NCBI RefSeq assembly: GCF_900323885.1
Contig: NZ_OOHJ01000006.1
Location: 124,001 to 188,000 of the forward strand
Length of the DNA: 64,000 nucleotides
Direction: 5' to 3'
DNA from: [Actinomadura] parvosata subsp. kistnae
Lineage (GTDB): Bacteria; Actinomycetota; Actinomycetes; Streptosporangiales; Streptosporangiaceae
Shown here: positions 51,948-61,083 of the stretch, piece by piece
Position numbering within the stretch: position 1 is the stretch's first letter
Layout of the letters: each line of letters starts with the position of its first letter
Notes under the pieces: model-generated
Databases searched by the model: none
What the model saw: the letters and a program-made list of their open reading frames with translations, nothing else
Told to the model about the DNA's origin: nothing
Translations under genes and position numbers: made by a program

Positions 51948-52652
51948 CTAATGGCCGGCCTTCTCGCCGGTGACCTGCGACGCGTGGACGTCCAGCAGCA
52001 ACTGGGCCACCTCCTTCGGGTGGGTGCTCATCGCGTCGTGCGGGCCGTCCAAAGGCAGCGTGCGATATCCGACCGCCTTCCCGAACTGGTCGAACGGGAA
52101 GGTCACCGGACGGCAGTAGATCGCGGTTCCGGGGATCTGGTTGACGGCGCCGCTCAGCCGGGTCGCCTCGGTAAAGGTACGCAGCGGCTGGGGCCGCAAG
52201 CGCTGCGCCAGCAGGCGAACCTGCTCGGGGTCGGTGATGCCGAAGCGCTCCGGCTGCGGGGCGGGCACGTGACGGCCGTCGGCGCTGGCGCGGGCGCTTC
52301 TGCTGATCACGGTGACGAAGGCGTCGGGGGCCAGGCTGAACAGGCTCTCACCGTCGCCTCCGGCCCAGCCGTCGATCATGATGAGGTGGCTGACCAGGCC
52401 GGGCCGCTGATCGGCCGCCTGGCGGACGACGAGTCCGGCGTAGCTGTGCCCGACCAGCACCACGTCGTCGCGTGCCGCCACGTCGTCCAGCGCGGCGAGG
52501 ACCTCCTGGACGTGGGTGCCCAGACCGGCGTCGCCCTCCAGGGTCAGGGTCGGGGTCACCGTCCGCACTCCGGCTTCGTGCAGGAGTGGGGTGACGCCGT
52601 CCCAGGCCCAGGATCCGTACCAGGCACCGTGGACAAGAACGAAGGTGGTCAT
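51948..52652 (-). CDS. Alpha/beta hydrolase
   Basis: The 234-residue protein has VLVHGAWYGSWAW, the nucleophile elbow VGHSYAG (Ser about 73) and a C-terminal His in GPHDAM (about 210), with an Asp in the PTLTLEGD or IDGW region. It resembles small esterases or salicylate-esterase/hydroxynitrile lyase-like hydrolases of actinomycetes. It starts in an ATGA overlap with the upstream luciferase-like gene, which is broken, so its translation may now be less coupled. Confidence 0.85.
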   Translation of the reverse strand: MTTFVLVHGAWYGSWAWDGVTPLLHEAGVRTVTPTLTLEGDAGLGTHVQEVLAALDDVAARDDVVLVGHSYAGLVVRQAADQRPGLVSHLIMIDGWAGGDGESLFSLAPDAFVTVISRSARASADGRHVPAPQPERFGITDPEQVRLLAQRLRPQPLRTFTEATRLSGAVNQIPGTAIYCRPVTFPFDQFGKAVGYRTLPLDGPHDAMSTHPKEVAQLLLDVHASQVTGEKAGH

Positions 52653-53566
52653 GCTTTTCCTTTCGTGTGCAAGAGCGGCAGAACGGTGCCGGCGAACTCC
52701 TCCAGGGCCGCGCGATGGTCGTCGGCGGCCAGGCGGATCACCAAATGGCGGGCACCGGCTTCGATGTAGGACGTGAGCCAGTCCGCGGCCTGGTAGGCCG
52801 GGTCGGCGAACATGGCTTGGATGGCTTCGACGGCCTCCAGCGGAGCGTTGTAGGAGCGCTCGATGCTGACGCGCAGCCGCTCGCGCGCCCGTCCGGAGTC
52901 TTCGTCCCGGCAGAGCGTCGCGTACAGGGCGGGCGTGACGGGCCGCGTTGTACTCTGCCGGCTGCTGTCCTGTTCGTGGGCGTAGGTCCGCACCTGGGGT
53001 GGGTAGGGCAGCCAGCCGTCGGCCACCCGCAGCGCGGCCTCGTCGCCGCCCGCCGGCCGGATCGGGGGCCTGACGGGTGCACCGGTGGCGGAGCCGGGCT
53101 GGTGTCGCGGCAGGCCAGGGAGACCTCTTGGCCCGCTTCACAGGCGCCGCATCGCGCCGATCGACTCCTCCAGCAGGGCGATGCGCCGCTTGAACAGGAC
53201 TCCGATCGCGGCGAACTGCGCCTCGGTGGCCGCGTTCGGGAACCCGCCGCCTAAGCCGGCGATCAGCCGCCCGCCGCAGAGCCGGTCCAGGGTGGCGAGC
53301 TGGTGCGCCAGCAGGATCACATGGCGCAGCGCCGGAAGCAGGACCGCGGTGCCGAGCGTGATCCGCGTGGTGGCGACGGCCACGCCGGACAGGAGGAGCA
53401 GCGGGTCGGCGCGGGGCCTCGTCAGCGGGCTGTCGCCGGCCCACACCGAGTCCAGGCCGAGGGCTTCGGCCTGGCGGGCCTGGTCGATGAGCTGCTTCAG
53501 ATCGTGGTCACCGCGTATCGCGTGATCCCGGGCCGGCAACAGGTGACCGACCTTCAGTGGGGCCAT
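52649..53566 (-). pseudogene. Luciferase-like (LLM) flavin monooxygenase, disrupted
   Basis: The start at 53566 (AGGAGGGCACCC before it) gives a good LLM N-terminus: MAPLKVGHLLPARD, LIDQARQAEALGLDSVWAGDSPL and GGRLIAGLGGGFPNAATEAQF. It stops at a TGA at 53140-53138 after IGAMRRL. The family text GQEVSLACRD continues in another frame, and the C-terminus resumes in the first frame (PPIRPAGGDEAALRVADGWLPYPP to the stop at 52649). At least one nonsense change and two indels are needed, so this is a true pseudogene, not a single error. Confidence 0.82.
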
Positions 53567-53608
53567 GGGTGCCCTCCTGTCGTTGTCGGTTCTCCATCCT
53601 AAGCAATG

Positions 53609-53648
53609 ACTTCCTGATTTTGAAGTAGCAAGTCTGATTTCAGGAAGT
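53609..53648. promoter_or_regulatory. Inverted repeat upstream of the luciferase-like/hydrolase operon
   Basis: ACTTCCTGA (53609-53617) and TCAGGAAGT (53640-53648) are perfect 9-bp arms with a 22-base AT-rich spacer. It lies 43 bases before the operon start and may be the site of the now decayed HxlR-type regulator. Confidence 0.55.
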
Positions 53649-54765
53649 TCTGTTGGGGAAGCCTGATGCTCAGACGCCGAGCAGGGCGAAGAGGCGGTCT
53701 GCGGAGGATGCGGGATCGCCGCCCTCGGCCGTGGCGGCGACGCCATGTCGCCTGTCGGGCGCGGCGCGATGGCGAACGGGGGCGGCCGCGAGGTGCCCGT
53801 GGCGCCGGCCGCCAGCACCCTCGACAGAGGGGAGCACCTCGAGGCTATGTCGCATGATGGGCTACCAGTGAGAAACGTGCCATGAGCCAAAGACCGCTGT
53901 GATGTGCCTGGTCGATGCCGGGCGGTCAGGAAACGCCCGTTCGCACATCAACAAGCGGGGCGAGCTGCGTCGGGATCCGCTTTGCGGCATGGAAGCCGAG
54001 CAGGCGTTGCACCGCGCGAGGCCGCCCGTACCGGCTCGGACGGTGTCGCCGAGCCATGTCTGCGGGTCCAGGGAGGCGGGGGCGCGTCGCCGACACGTCC
54101 CGCGCTTCGCGTCGTGATGACCGTCGACGGCACAGCGACGGCAGCGCGACGATGACCGTGAGGCGTGCTATCGGCTCGCCCCGCGCTTGTGCACAGCCAC
54201 CGCGCCGAGCAGCACGGGCAGGCCGGCCAGGTGAGCCAGATGCCGGCCCGATGGCTTAGAGGTGGGCTAAGGGGTGGTCGATCAGCGGGTTGATCGGAGC
54301 GAGTCGTTCGCCTCCCGGCAGACGCCTCCACAGGACGTTCCCCATGATCTAGAGGACGGCCCCGCACGTGATCGCCAACGGAGCGGCGAACAGGACCGGC
54401 TCGGCCAACCAGGCCACACGCGCCGACCCGGCGGCCAGTAGCAAGGCGGTGGACAACTCCACCGTCTCCCTGCGGCGGCGAAGGCGAGATTGATTCCCGA
54501 GCAGGCACGCGGGCGAGGTCAGCGCCGCCGCAACCGACCATCAGGGGCTGCCCGCCAGGCGCCGCAACTTGGAGAAGAACAGCGCCATCACAGCGTCATC
54601 TCGACGGGTCTGCCTACCAGCAGGAGGCACCCGCCCTCGACACTCGGCACAGCCGCCTCGCCTCCCGCCGGGTGCTCGCCGAGGACCCGGTTGCGGCTGT
54701 CGGCGGTGCGCCAGAACAGGCCCCCGCCGGGCGTGTGGCGCAGAACCGAACCTGCCCGCCCAAGT
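53649..54765. other. Decayed, gene-poor stretch
   Basis: No intact gene is supported. On the minus strand near 54480-54170 several frames with stops read like a small membrane protein (TALLLAAGSARVAWLAEPVLFAAPLAITCGAVL, then IMGNVLWRRLPGGERLAPINPLIDHPLAHL, then HLAHLAGLPVLLGAVAVHKRG), which looks like a dead gene of unknown family. The rest has only chance frames. Confidence 0.45.
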
Positions 54766-56019
54766 TCATCCCTCGGCCTGGAGAAGCCGTGCGGTGAACG
54801 GATTGTGCTCGATGGGCTCGTGGTCGCCGACCACGACCGTCCCGCCGAGGTTGACGGTATGGTCGCCGACAACGCAGTTGGGTTCGAGGGAGAAGCTCAT
54901 GCCCGGCGCGAGCGGCACCTCGGCTCCGATGGTGGGCACCTCGGTGATCAGCCCGTAGGAGGCCGCTTCCGGCCGCGCCCGCATCCCGGCACCCCACCCG
55001 CAGACAGGACCGAACGGATTGAGGGCATGGATCAGCGGGTGCACGTTCCATCCACCCGCCTCGTCGAGGGGCGCCCGCATCGCCTCCACGACCTCGCCGA
55101 ACCTGCGGCCGGGCCGCAAGGCTTGCAGGCCGGCCTCGTACGAGGCGCGGGCCACCGTGGCGGCCCGCACGGCGTCGCGGTGCGCTTCCCCGATCGCGAT
55201 GGCGACCTGGTGCTGGGTCTCCTTCATGCCGTAGAAGCACATGACCTCGGCCAGCACGATGTCGCCCTCGGCCAGCACCCGCGGAGCCTGCGGCCGGTAC
55301 GACCAGCCGGGCATGCCCCAGGAGATGGTGCCGGGCCCGGAATTGATGATCATCGGCGCGATCATGACGCCGCGCCGAAGGGCCTCGGCCGTTCCGGCGG
55401 CACAGACTTCGGCGTCCGTGGCGCCGGGCCGGGCAACGGTGAGCATCGCCTGCGCCACGGCCTCGCCCGCTTCGGCCGCGTACGCCAGCACGGCCAGTTC
55501 CTCCGCCGACTGTGCGCTGGTCCTGGCGTAGAAGGACCGGTAGACCCCCTTGAACGTGGCGTGCGGCAGGTGCTCGGTCATCGCGGCCCAGTAGGCGTGT
55601 GGCATGATCGGGACGAAGTGCCAGGGCGGGCACGGGTCGATGCCGAGCACGCCGATCGCGGCCTGCTCCAACCCATGCTCCCGAAGCACCTGAACGAGGC
55701 CCTCCGGGTGCCGGGCGACCCGCATGTTCCCCGGGGTGATCCAGGTCGCCTCACCCCGTCGTTGTGCTTCGATGTGGTCGCCGATCGTCATGGGGGTCCC
55801 GACCAGGACGATCGGGTCAGCGTCACGGGGGAAGACGACAATGGCGCCGGGCCTGTCATTGGTGAAGTAGGTGTCGGGCGCGTACGGGGCCGGGTAGACC
55901 ATCTCATGTTCGCCGTACACCACGAGCGCCTGTACGCCCTCGTCGTCCATCAGATCTCGCGCCAGGTTCCAGCGGCGATCCCGTTCGGCGATGGAATACC
56001 TCGGTGGTTCTTTCAACAT
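54766..56019 (-). CDS. M24/creatinase-family protein with altered metal ligands
   Basis: The 417-residue protein has the creatinase N-terminal domain (ALVVYGEHEMVYPAPYAPDTYFTNDRPGAIVVFP) and the pita-bread C-terminal domain (EELAVLAYAAEAGEAVAQAM, LAPGMSFSLEPNCVVGD, LGGTVVVGDHEPIEHNPF). In M24 peptidases two Asp residues bind metal in VLxDxG...D; here the text is VLAEVMCFYG and HQVAIA, so both are missing. It may therefore work without metal, as creatinase does, or be inactive. It starts 9 bases after the metallo-beta-lactamase-fold gene and shares its promoter. Confidence 0.8.
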   Translation of the reverse strand: MLKEPPRYSIAERDRRWNLARDLMDDEGVQALVVYGEHEMVYPAPYAPDTYFTNDRPGAIVVFPRDADPIVLVGTPMTIGDHIEAQRRGEATWITPGNMRVARHPEGLVQVLREHGLEQAAIGVLGIDPCPPWHFVPIMPHAYWAAMTEHLPHATFKGVYRSFYARTSAQSAEELAVLAYAAEAGEAVAQAMLTVARPGATDAEVCAAGTAEALRRGVMIAPMIINSGPGTISWGMPGWSYRPQAPRVLAEGDIVLAEVMCFYGMKETQHQVAIAIGEAHRDAVRAATVARASYEAGLQALRPGRRFGEVVEAMRAPLDEAGGWNVHPLIHALNPFGPVCGWGAGMRARPEAASYGLITEVPTIGAEVPLAPGMSFSLEPNCVVGDHTVNLGGTVVVGDHEPIEHNPFTARLLQAEG

Positions 56020-56028
56020 GTCGACCTC

Positions 56029-57012
56029 TCACCCGTACAACGCGCGATAGGTGGCCAGCGCGTTGAGGCGGTGCAGGTTGCGGCAGATCTCCAGCATGCT
56101 CTTCTCGGCCCGGCCGGCCGGCAGGCCGTAGGCGGCGAGAGCAGCCGACAAGCTCGTCTCCAGTCCTTGATCCCAGGGGTTGGTGGTAGCCGCGATGGCC
56201 TCCTCGACCTCGAGGTCGCGTAGCTGGGCCATCTCCTCCAGAAGCCGGGAGAAGTACGTGGTGAGGAAGTCGATGGCCGCAGGGCCGTCGCCCATCGGCC
56301 CGTGGCCCGGCACCACCGTGCGAAGGCCGGGCAGCGTCTGGCGCATCTTGCGCAGCGACTGCAGGTACGGCTCCGGGCCGCCCTGCAGCAGCATCGGGGC
56401 CACCCCCGCGTGGGTGATGTAGTTACCCGTCCAGGCGACTCCCGCATCCGGCACATAGACCACCGTGTCGCCCGGCCCGTTACCGGGGCCGAACTGCCAC
56501 AGCTGGACAATGCGCCCACCCAGGTCGATCTCGGCCCGCTCGTCGAAGGTCACATCTGGCAGCCGCCAGCTGCGTACCTCGTCCAGCAGCACCTCCTCGC
56601 CGGGCAGGTGACCCGAGCGGATCTGCTTCTCCCTGGCCAGGTCGGTCATGTTGTCGCGGTTGGCCCGGGAGGAGACCACCGTCACCTCCTCGGGATAGGA
56701 GGCGTTTCCGAAGGTGTGATCTCCGTGGTAGGTGGTGTTGACCAGATAGCGGAGCGGAACATCACTCAACTCGGCCACCTGCGCCTGCAGCCGATCCGCG
56801 ACCTGGGGAGTAAATCCGGCATCGATGAGCAGCGCTGCCCGTGACCCGACGATCAGGCCGTTGTTGTCCTTCGGGGGCATGTTCGCCATGAGTGCGTGCA
56901 CGCCGCGGGCGAAGGTGTGCGGAATGTGTTCGAGTCCGGTCGGGCTGAGACTGGGCTCCTGGTAACCGGCTGGGCGCTCAGCGCTCTCCCTCTCGGGGAT
57001 CTTCGTCGACAT
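56029..57012 (-). CDS. Metallo-beta-lactamase-fold hydrolase
   Basis: The start at 57012 after GAGGATTCG gives 327 residues. The zinc motif reads TTYHGDH where the family has HxHxDH, so the first His is Thr. Later ligands are visible in VPGHGP (about 210) and a possible TGNYI in place of the Asp strand. The C-terminal about 80 residues are helical. It is first in an operon with the creatinase-like gene and directly follows a 26-bp palindrome, so it is likely to be repressed by a regulator not seen in the window. Confidence 0.82.
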   Translation of the reverse strand: MSTKIPERESAERPAGYQEPSLSPTGLEHIPHTFARGVHALMANMPPKDNNGLIVGSRAALLIDAGFTPQVADRLQAQVAELSDVPLRYLVNTTYHGDHTFGNASYPEEVTVVSSRANRDNMTDLAREKQIRSGHLPGEEVLLDEVRSWRLPDVTFDERAEIDLGGRIVQLWQFGPGNGPGDTVVYVPDAGVAWTGNYITHAGVAPMLLQGGPEPYLQSLRKMRQTLPGLRTVVPGHGPMGDGPAAIDFLTTYFSRLLEEMAQLRDLEVEEAIAATTNPWDQGLETSLSAALAAYGLPAGRAEKSMLEICRNLHRLNALATYRALYG

Positions 57013-57034
57013 CTCGAATCCTCTCGTCACCTGA

Positions 57035-57060
57035 AAAATAATCGATCGATCGATTATTTT
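57035..57060. promoter_or_regulatory. 26-bp perfect palindrome operator
   Basis: AAAATAATCGATC followed by its exact complement GATCGATTATTTT. It starts 23 bases upstream of the metallo-beta-lactamase-fold gene and is strikingly AT-rich for this DNA. The form is that of a TetR-type operator, but no regulator gene is adjacent. Confidence 0.78.
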
Positions 57061-58327
57061 CAAGGACATGGCGTACATCCCTGGCTCGCCTCCTTCACTG
57101 GCCGCTCGAATCCGGTCGCCAGCAGCGCTCTGCCGCGCACAGCGAGCCCAGACGATGAAACCTTCCCGGCTTCCCTGCCGACCCTTCTCCCGCGAGCATC
57201 GGGATCACGCTGGACATGGCGGTCAGCGATGAAGAGGTCACACGAGGTCCAGGCCTCCTGCGGGATGCCGGTGAATCAGGCGCGCACTCGTAACCGCCGC
57301 TGCTGGAGGTGGATGAAAGCCCTCCAGCAGCGCGCCGAGCCGCTGTGGCGCAGCCGCATCAGTGGTAGCCGGTCACCGCCGCCAAGTTCACCTTCGAACT
57401 CGTAGCCGTACCAACTCGCCATGTGTATCAACCGGCCTCTGATCACGAGTCCGGAAAACCGGACATGCCCGCCCAGGTGGCGGCTGGCCTGCTCGTCGCC
57501 GTGCCACGAGGCCGCGAGGATCGCGCGGTTCTTGCTGCCCCCAGGATCAGGGTTCGACGAAGCCGACGAGCGAGAAGCAGCGATCGAGGGCGAGCCCGTT
57601 GATCTCCGCGAGCGGGCAGCCATGGACGTCGGTCACCATCACCTCCCTCCAGGAGCCCAGGAAGCCTCGGCAGAACGAGCCGCGTTCCACGCTCATCAGG
57701 TGAGACACGGAAAGGTTTCCAGCGAGGACCTCGATGATGACCTCGGCCGTCGGTTTCAGAGAGACCAGAGCCAAGCGGGGCAGAAGCCGCCGGGCCCGCA
57801 CCACACCCGTTCCGGTTCGACCGCGTTGACGAACCACGCCGCCTGGACGAGGGAGCCGCCACGGCGGTGGGCTCTCGGCCCGGCGCCGATCAGGCGAAGC
57901 CGTTCGTCTCTGCGTCGCGGGGATCAAGTCGTGGTCGCCTTGCCCCGGTCTTTCACCTTGGCCGCGTAGATCCCGGATCTTCGGGGAGACGGTGGTATCG
58001 CTCATCCCCCAGGTGGTAGCGGACGAAGCAGGGGAGGCGTCGTCCGGTCCGAGACCGGCGCGGGCAAGGCGGTAGATGACGTGGAAGTGCCGGCGAAAAT
58101 GTCCACCTCCCCTTGGGGATCTGCGGAAATCGATCGATCGCCTCGGAGTCGGATACCTCGTGGGTTCTTACAGGCAAGCTCCGGATCAGCAGCATGGTCC
58201 GCGCCCATCTCACCGTACGGGCGTCGCGCCGACCGGCGACGGCTCGGCTCCAGCGCCTTGATCATCGGCGGGCAGGCGGTGTCCTCGCCCCGGAATCACG
58301 GCCGCCCCGCCACAAATCTCGTCCCGA
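57061..58327. other. Gene-poor stretch
   Basis: No gene is convincingly supported. Minus-strand frames near 57276-57420 (MASWYGYEFEGELGGGDRLP, then LMRLRHSGSARCW) and 57540-57780 (EVIIEVLAGNLSVSHLMSVERG, then SFCRGFLGSWREVMVTDV) have coding-like text but no start, ribosome site or recognised family. They may be remnants of lost genes. A palindromic ATCGATCGAT occurs near 58129-58138. Confidence 0.4.
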
Positions 58328-59749
58328 TCACCGCTGGAACATCTGCGTCAGCCCCTCGTTCTGGATCGCCTGCGGCGGCGGCCGCCGTGCCGCGTCCGAC
58401 ATGCGGACCAGGAGCGCGACGAGCATCCAGTTGGCCAGCAACGCCGAGCCGCCCTGGGACATGAACGGGGTCACCAGACCGGTCAGCGGGATGAGGTTCG
58501 TGACACCGCCGACGATGATGAACACCTGCCAGGCCACGATGAACGACAGCCCGCCCGCCAGCAGCTTCGACAACGGGTCGTGGGCCGCGAACGCGGTACG
58601 CAAGCCCCGTTCCACCAGCAGCAGGTAGAGCATGAGCAGGGCCATCAGGCCCGTCAGGCCCAACTCCTCCCCTGTCGCGGCGAAGATGAAGTCGGAGAAG
58701 GCCAGCGGAATCAGGTCAGGGCGGCCCTGACCCAGGCCCGTGCCCAGGATGCCGCCCTCACCCAGGCCGTACAGACCCTGCATGATCTGGAAGCTCTTGC
58801 CGCACATCGGATCGCCGGGCCCGCCCGGCCCGCAGATGTCCGCGCTGCCGTAGGTGATCGGGTCGGCCGGGTGGAGCCAGGCGGCGAAGCGGGCGCCCAC
58901 ATGGTCGAAGGCCAGCCCGGCCACGCAGGCACCACCGGCGAACAGCAGCACACCGATCAGCACCCAGGAGGTGCGCTGGGTCGCGATGTACAACATGGCG
59001 ACAAACGTGCCGAACAACAGCAGCGACGTACCCAGATCCTTCTCGAAGACCAGGACGAGCAGGCTGAGCATCCAGGTGACGAGAAGGGGGCCAAGGTCCC
59101 TGGCCCGGGGCAGGTCGAGGAACAGCAGCCGGCGCCCGGTCAGCGCCAGCACCTCGCGCTTGGCCACCAGGTAGCCGGCGAAGAAGACGACCAGCAGCAG
59201 CTTGGCGAACTCGCCCGGCTGGATCGAGGCGACGTCGCCGAACCGGATCCAGATCTTCGCACCCTGGACCTCACTGATGCTGCCCGGCAGCACCGCCGGC
59301 AGGGTGAGCAGGACCATGCCGGTCGCGCCGACGGTGTAGGTGAGCCGCTGGGCCGCGCGGTGGTCGCGCAGCACGATCAGGGTCAGCGCGAACATCACCA
59401 CTCCGACGGCCGTCCACATGATCTGGCTCGCCGCCGACGCCAGCCGCATGCCGCCGGACTCCAGCCGGTAGATCATCACCAATCCCAGTCCGTTGATCAG
59501 CGTCACCAGCGGCAGGATCAGCGGGTCCGCCCACGGGGCGAACCTCGCCAGCACCAGATAGGCGCCCAGCATCAGCCCACCGAGGCCCAGCCCATACGTC
59601 AACGTGCCCGCGGGCACCCTACCGTCGAGGGCCAGGCCCACGTTGACGTAGGCACCCATCACGATCAGCACCGCGAACGCGAGCATGACGAGCTGGACTC
59701 CGCGCCGCCTTGCGGGCATCGAGATGGGGGCTACCGCAACTTCGCTCAT
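58328..59749 (-). CDS. RodA/FtsW/SpoVE-family peptidoglycan glycosyltransferase (stand-alone paralogue)
   Basis: The start at 59749 (MSEVAVAPISMPARR) gives 473 residues with about 12 membrane segments. SEDS signatures are present: EFAKLLLVVFFAGYL, FEKDLGTSLLLFG, GLGQGRPDLIPLAFSDFIFAATGEELG and NLIPLTGLVTPFMSQGGSALLANW. SEDS proteins polymerise lipid II together with a class B PBP. In actinomycetes the main copy sits beside pbpA and pknB. Here neither is present, so this is probably an extra, conditionally expressed copy. A dyad-box promoter with an exact TAAGGT hexamer lies upstream. Confidence 0.93.
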   Translation of the reverse strand: MSEVAVAPISMPARRRGVQLVMLAFAVLIVMGAYVNVGLALDGRVPAGTLTYGLGLGGLMLGAYLVLARFAPWADPLILPLVTLINGLGLVMIYRLESGGMRLASAASQIMWTAVGVVMFALTLIVLRDHRAAQRLTYTVGATGMVLLTLPAVLPGSISEVQGAKIWIRFGDVASIQPGEFAKLLLVVFFAGYLVAKREVLALTGRRLLFLDLPRARDLGPLLVTWMLSLLVLVFEKDLGTSLLLFGTFVAMLYIATQRTSWVLIGVLLFAGGACVAGLAFDHVGARFAAWLHPADPITYGSADICGPGGPGDPMCGKSFQIMQGLYGLGEGGILGTGLGQGRPDLIPLAFSDFIFAATGEELGLTGLMALLMLYLLLVERGLRTAFAAHDPLSKLLAGGLSFIVAWQVFIIVGGVTNLIPLTGLVTPFMSQGGSALLANWMLVALLVRMSDAARRPPPQAIQNEGLTQMFQR

Positions 59750-59841
59750 GCACCTGCTCTTTCGCCTGGGTCGCGGCGGCGGACGCCGACGGTGCTCCGA
59801 CTTGGGCGCGCGGCGTGTGCGCTCACCAAGGAGGAGCACCG

Positions 59842-59885
59842 ACCTTAGAGCGGGCTATGGCACGGGGAATCTGTCGATCGACCGG
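59842..59885 (-). promoter_or_regulatory. Recurrent dyad-box promoter, copy L (SEDS gene)
   Basis: On the minus strand: CCGGTC, GATC, GACAGAT, then exactly 21 bases and TAAGGT (59847-59842). The predicted leader before the ATG at 59749 is about 85 bases. Confidence 0.62.
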
Positions 59886-60445
59886 TGGCCGGGCCCGGCC
59901 AGAGCGTGACGTGCGGCGTGCGCGGCGTCCCTCACGGCGCGCCGTGAGGGACGTCTGCTGGTGCTCCCCCACCTCCCTCGGCAGGTTCGTTCCCGGCCTG
60001 GGACGCGTGCGAGGCTGCCCGTGAAGAGCGATCCGGCCCGCGCCGGCTCATCCGGACCGGGATCTCGGACAATGCTGGACGGCGCGGCCGCCGAGGAGGG
60101 CTGGGGACATGGCGGCGATGCAGGCGACGGCGCCGACGGCCGTGACACCGCCCCTGCCCATCCAGCGTCGAGGGATCACCTGCGACGTCTCCGTCGATGA
60201 GCTCGCCACGATCGGGCCGCCCGTGACGGCCGACCTCGGTCGAGGTGTGCTGCGCTCGGAACCGCCGCTGCCCGGCGAACCGGACGGGCCTCACCGCCAG
60301 CGGCGACAAGCTGCCCGGCGGCCACGCGGACGCGCCGGGTGGTGGCGCTGGTCGACGACACACGCTCGTCCTGGACTCCGCATGCCGCCGCGCGGCTTCT
60401 TCCACGAACCGGACCGTCGCCGGCACCTCCGCCACGGTCGGTTCA
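59886..60445. other. Gene-poor stretch between divergent dyad-box promoters
   Basis: Open frames are present on both strands (as expected at this GC content), but none has a family match or ribosome site. The stretch separates two divergent dyad-box promoters (copies L and I). No hairpin of note was found. Confidence 0.4.
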
Positions 60446-60489
60446 CCAGTCGGGTGACTGATTCGGGGGAGGACGAGGGCCCATAACAT
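60446..60489 (+). promoter_or_regulatory. Recurrent dyad-box promoter, copy I
   Basis: CCAGTC (60446-60451), GGGT, GACTGAT (60456-60462), then TC and exactly 21 bases to TAACAT (60484-60489). It leads into the DUF1579-like/alcohol dehydrogenase pair, with a leader of about 90 bases. Confidence 0.62.
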
Positions 60490-60585
60490 CGGAAGACGAC
60501 TTCGTGAGAAAGACACCTCTCGCTGCCACGCCGGACGTCCCCCGCAACCTGCAGACAGCGCCTCACCACATCGGAGTGCAAGGTC

Positions 60586-61062
60586 TTGGATTCTCCTGTC
60601 GACGAGCTGCGACACCTGCTGTTCTTCACCGGTGCGTGGGAGGGCACAGGCGCCTTCGAAGCCACGGAACTCACCCCGCCCTTCTCTCAGCCGGTCATAC
60701 GCGTGGAGGGCAGCATCCGCCTTGGCGGGCAGTGGCTGGAGCAACGATTCACGTGGATCGAGCAGCCGGATTCCGGCGGCCCGAGAATGGCCGAGGCCCT
60801 GCGGCTTTGGGGATACAGCCCTGGCCGTCGGCTGTTCGTCTCGGAATGGTTCGACAGCATAGGGCGTCGTGGCACCGTCACGTCGCCGGGCTGGCGAGGG
60901 GACGAACTCGTGGCCGACACGGAGATCTCGCACGCCGGACGGCAGATTCGGGCACGAGAGATCTTCACCCGGTACGGCGACAGCAGCTGGCGTCACGCGG
61001 CCGAGATGGATTTCGGGCGTGGCTGGGTGCCGACGGATGAGCAGGTCTTCCACAAGCTGTAG
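60586..61062 (+). CDS. DUF1579-like small beta-barrel protein
   Basis: A TTG at 60586 (GGAG about 10 bases upstream) opens 158 residues. The text LRHLLFFTGAWEGTGAFE, VEGSIRLGGQWLEQRF and EALRLWGYSPGRRLFVSEWFD is typical of DUF1579-type lipocalin-like proteins. These have no firm biochemical role; some bind small hydrophobic ligands. It lies 21 bases before the alcohol dehydrogenase gene and is very probably in one transcript with it. Confidence 0.75.
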   Translation: MDSPVDELRHLLFFTGAWEGTGAFEATELTPPFSQPVIRVEGSIRLGGQWLEQRFTWIEQPDSGGPRMAEALRLWGYSPGRRLFVSEWFDSIGRRGTVTSPGWRGDELVADTEISHAGRQIRAREIFTRYGDSSWRHAAEMDFGRGWVPTDEQVFHKL

Positions 61063-61083
61063 CGCCGTAGAGGAAGAGGGGCC

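Noticed and set aside
57276..57780. Coding-like minus-strand text (MASWYGYEFEGELGG and SFCRGFLGSWREVMV)
   Set aside because: No start, ribosome site or family could be supported; noted only as possible remnants in the gene-poor stretch.
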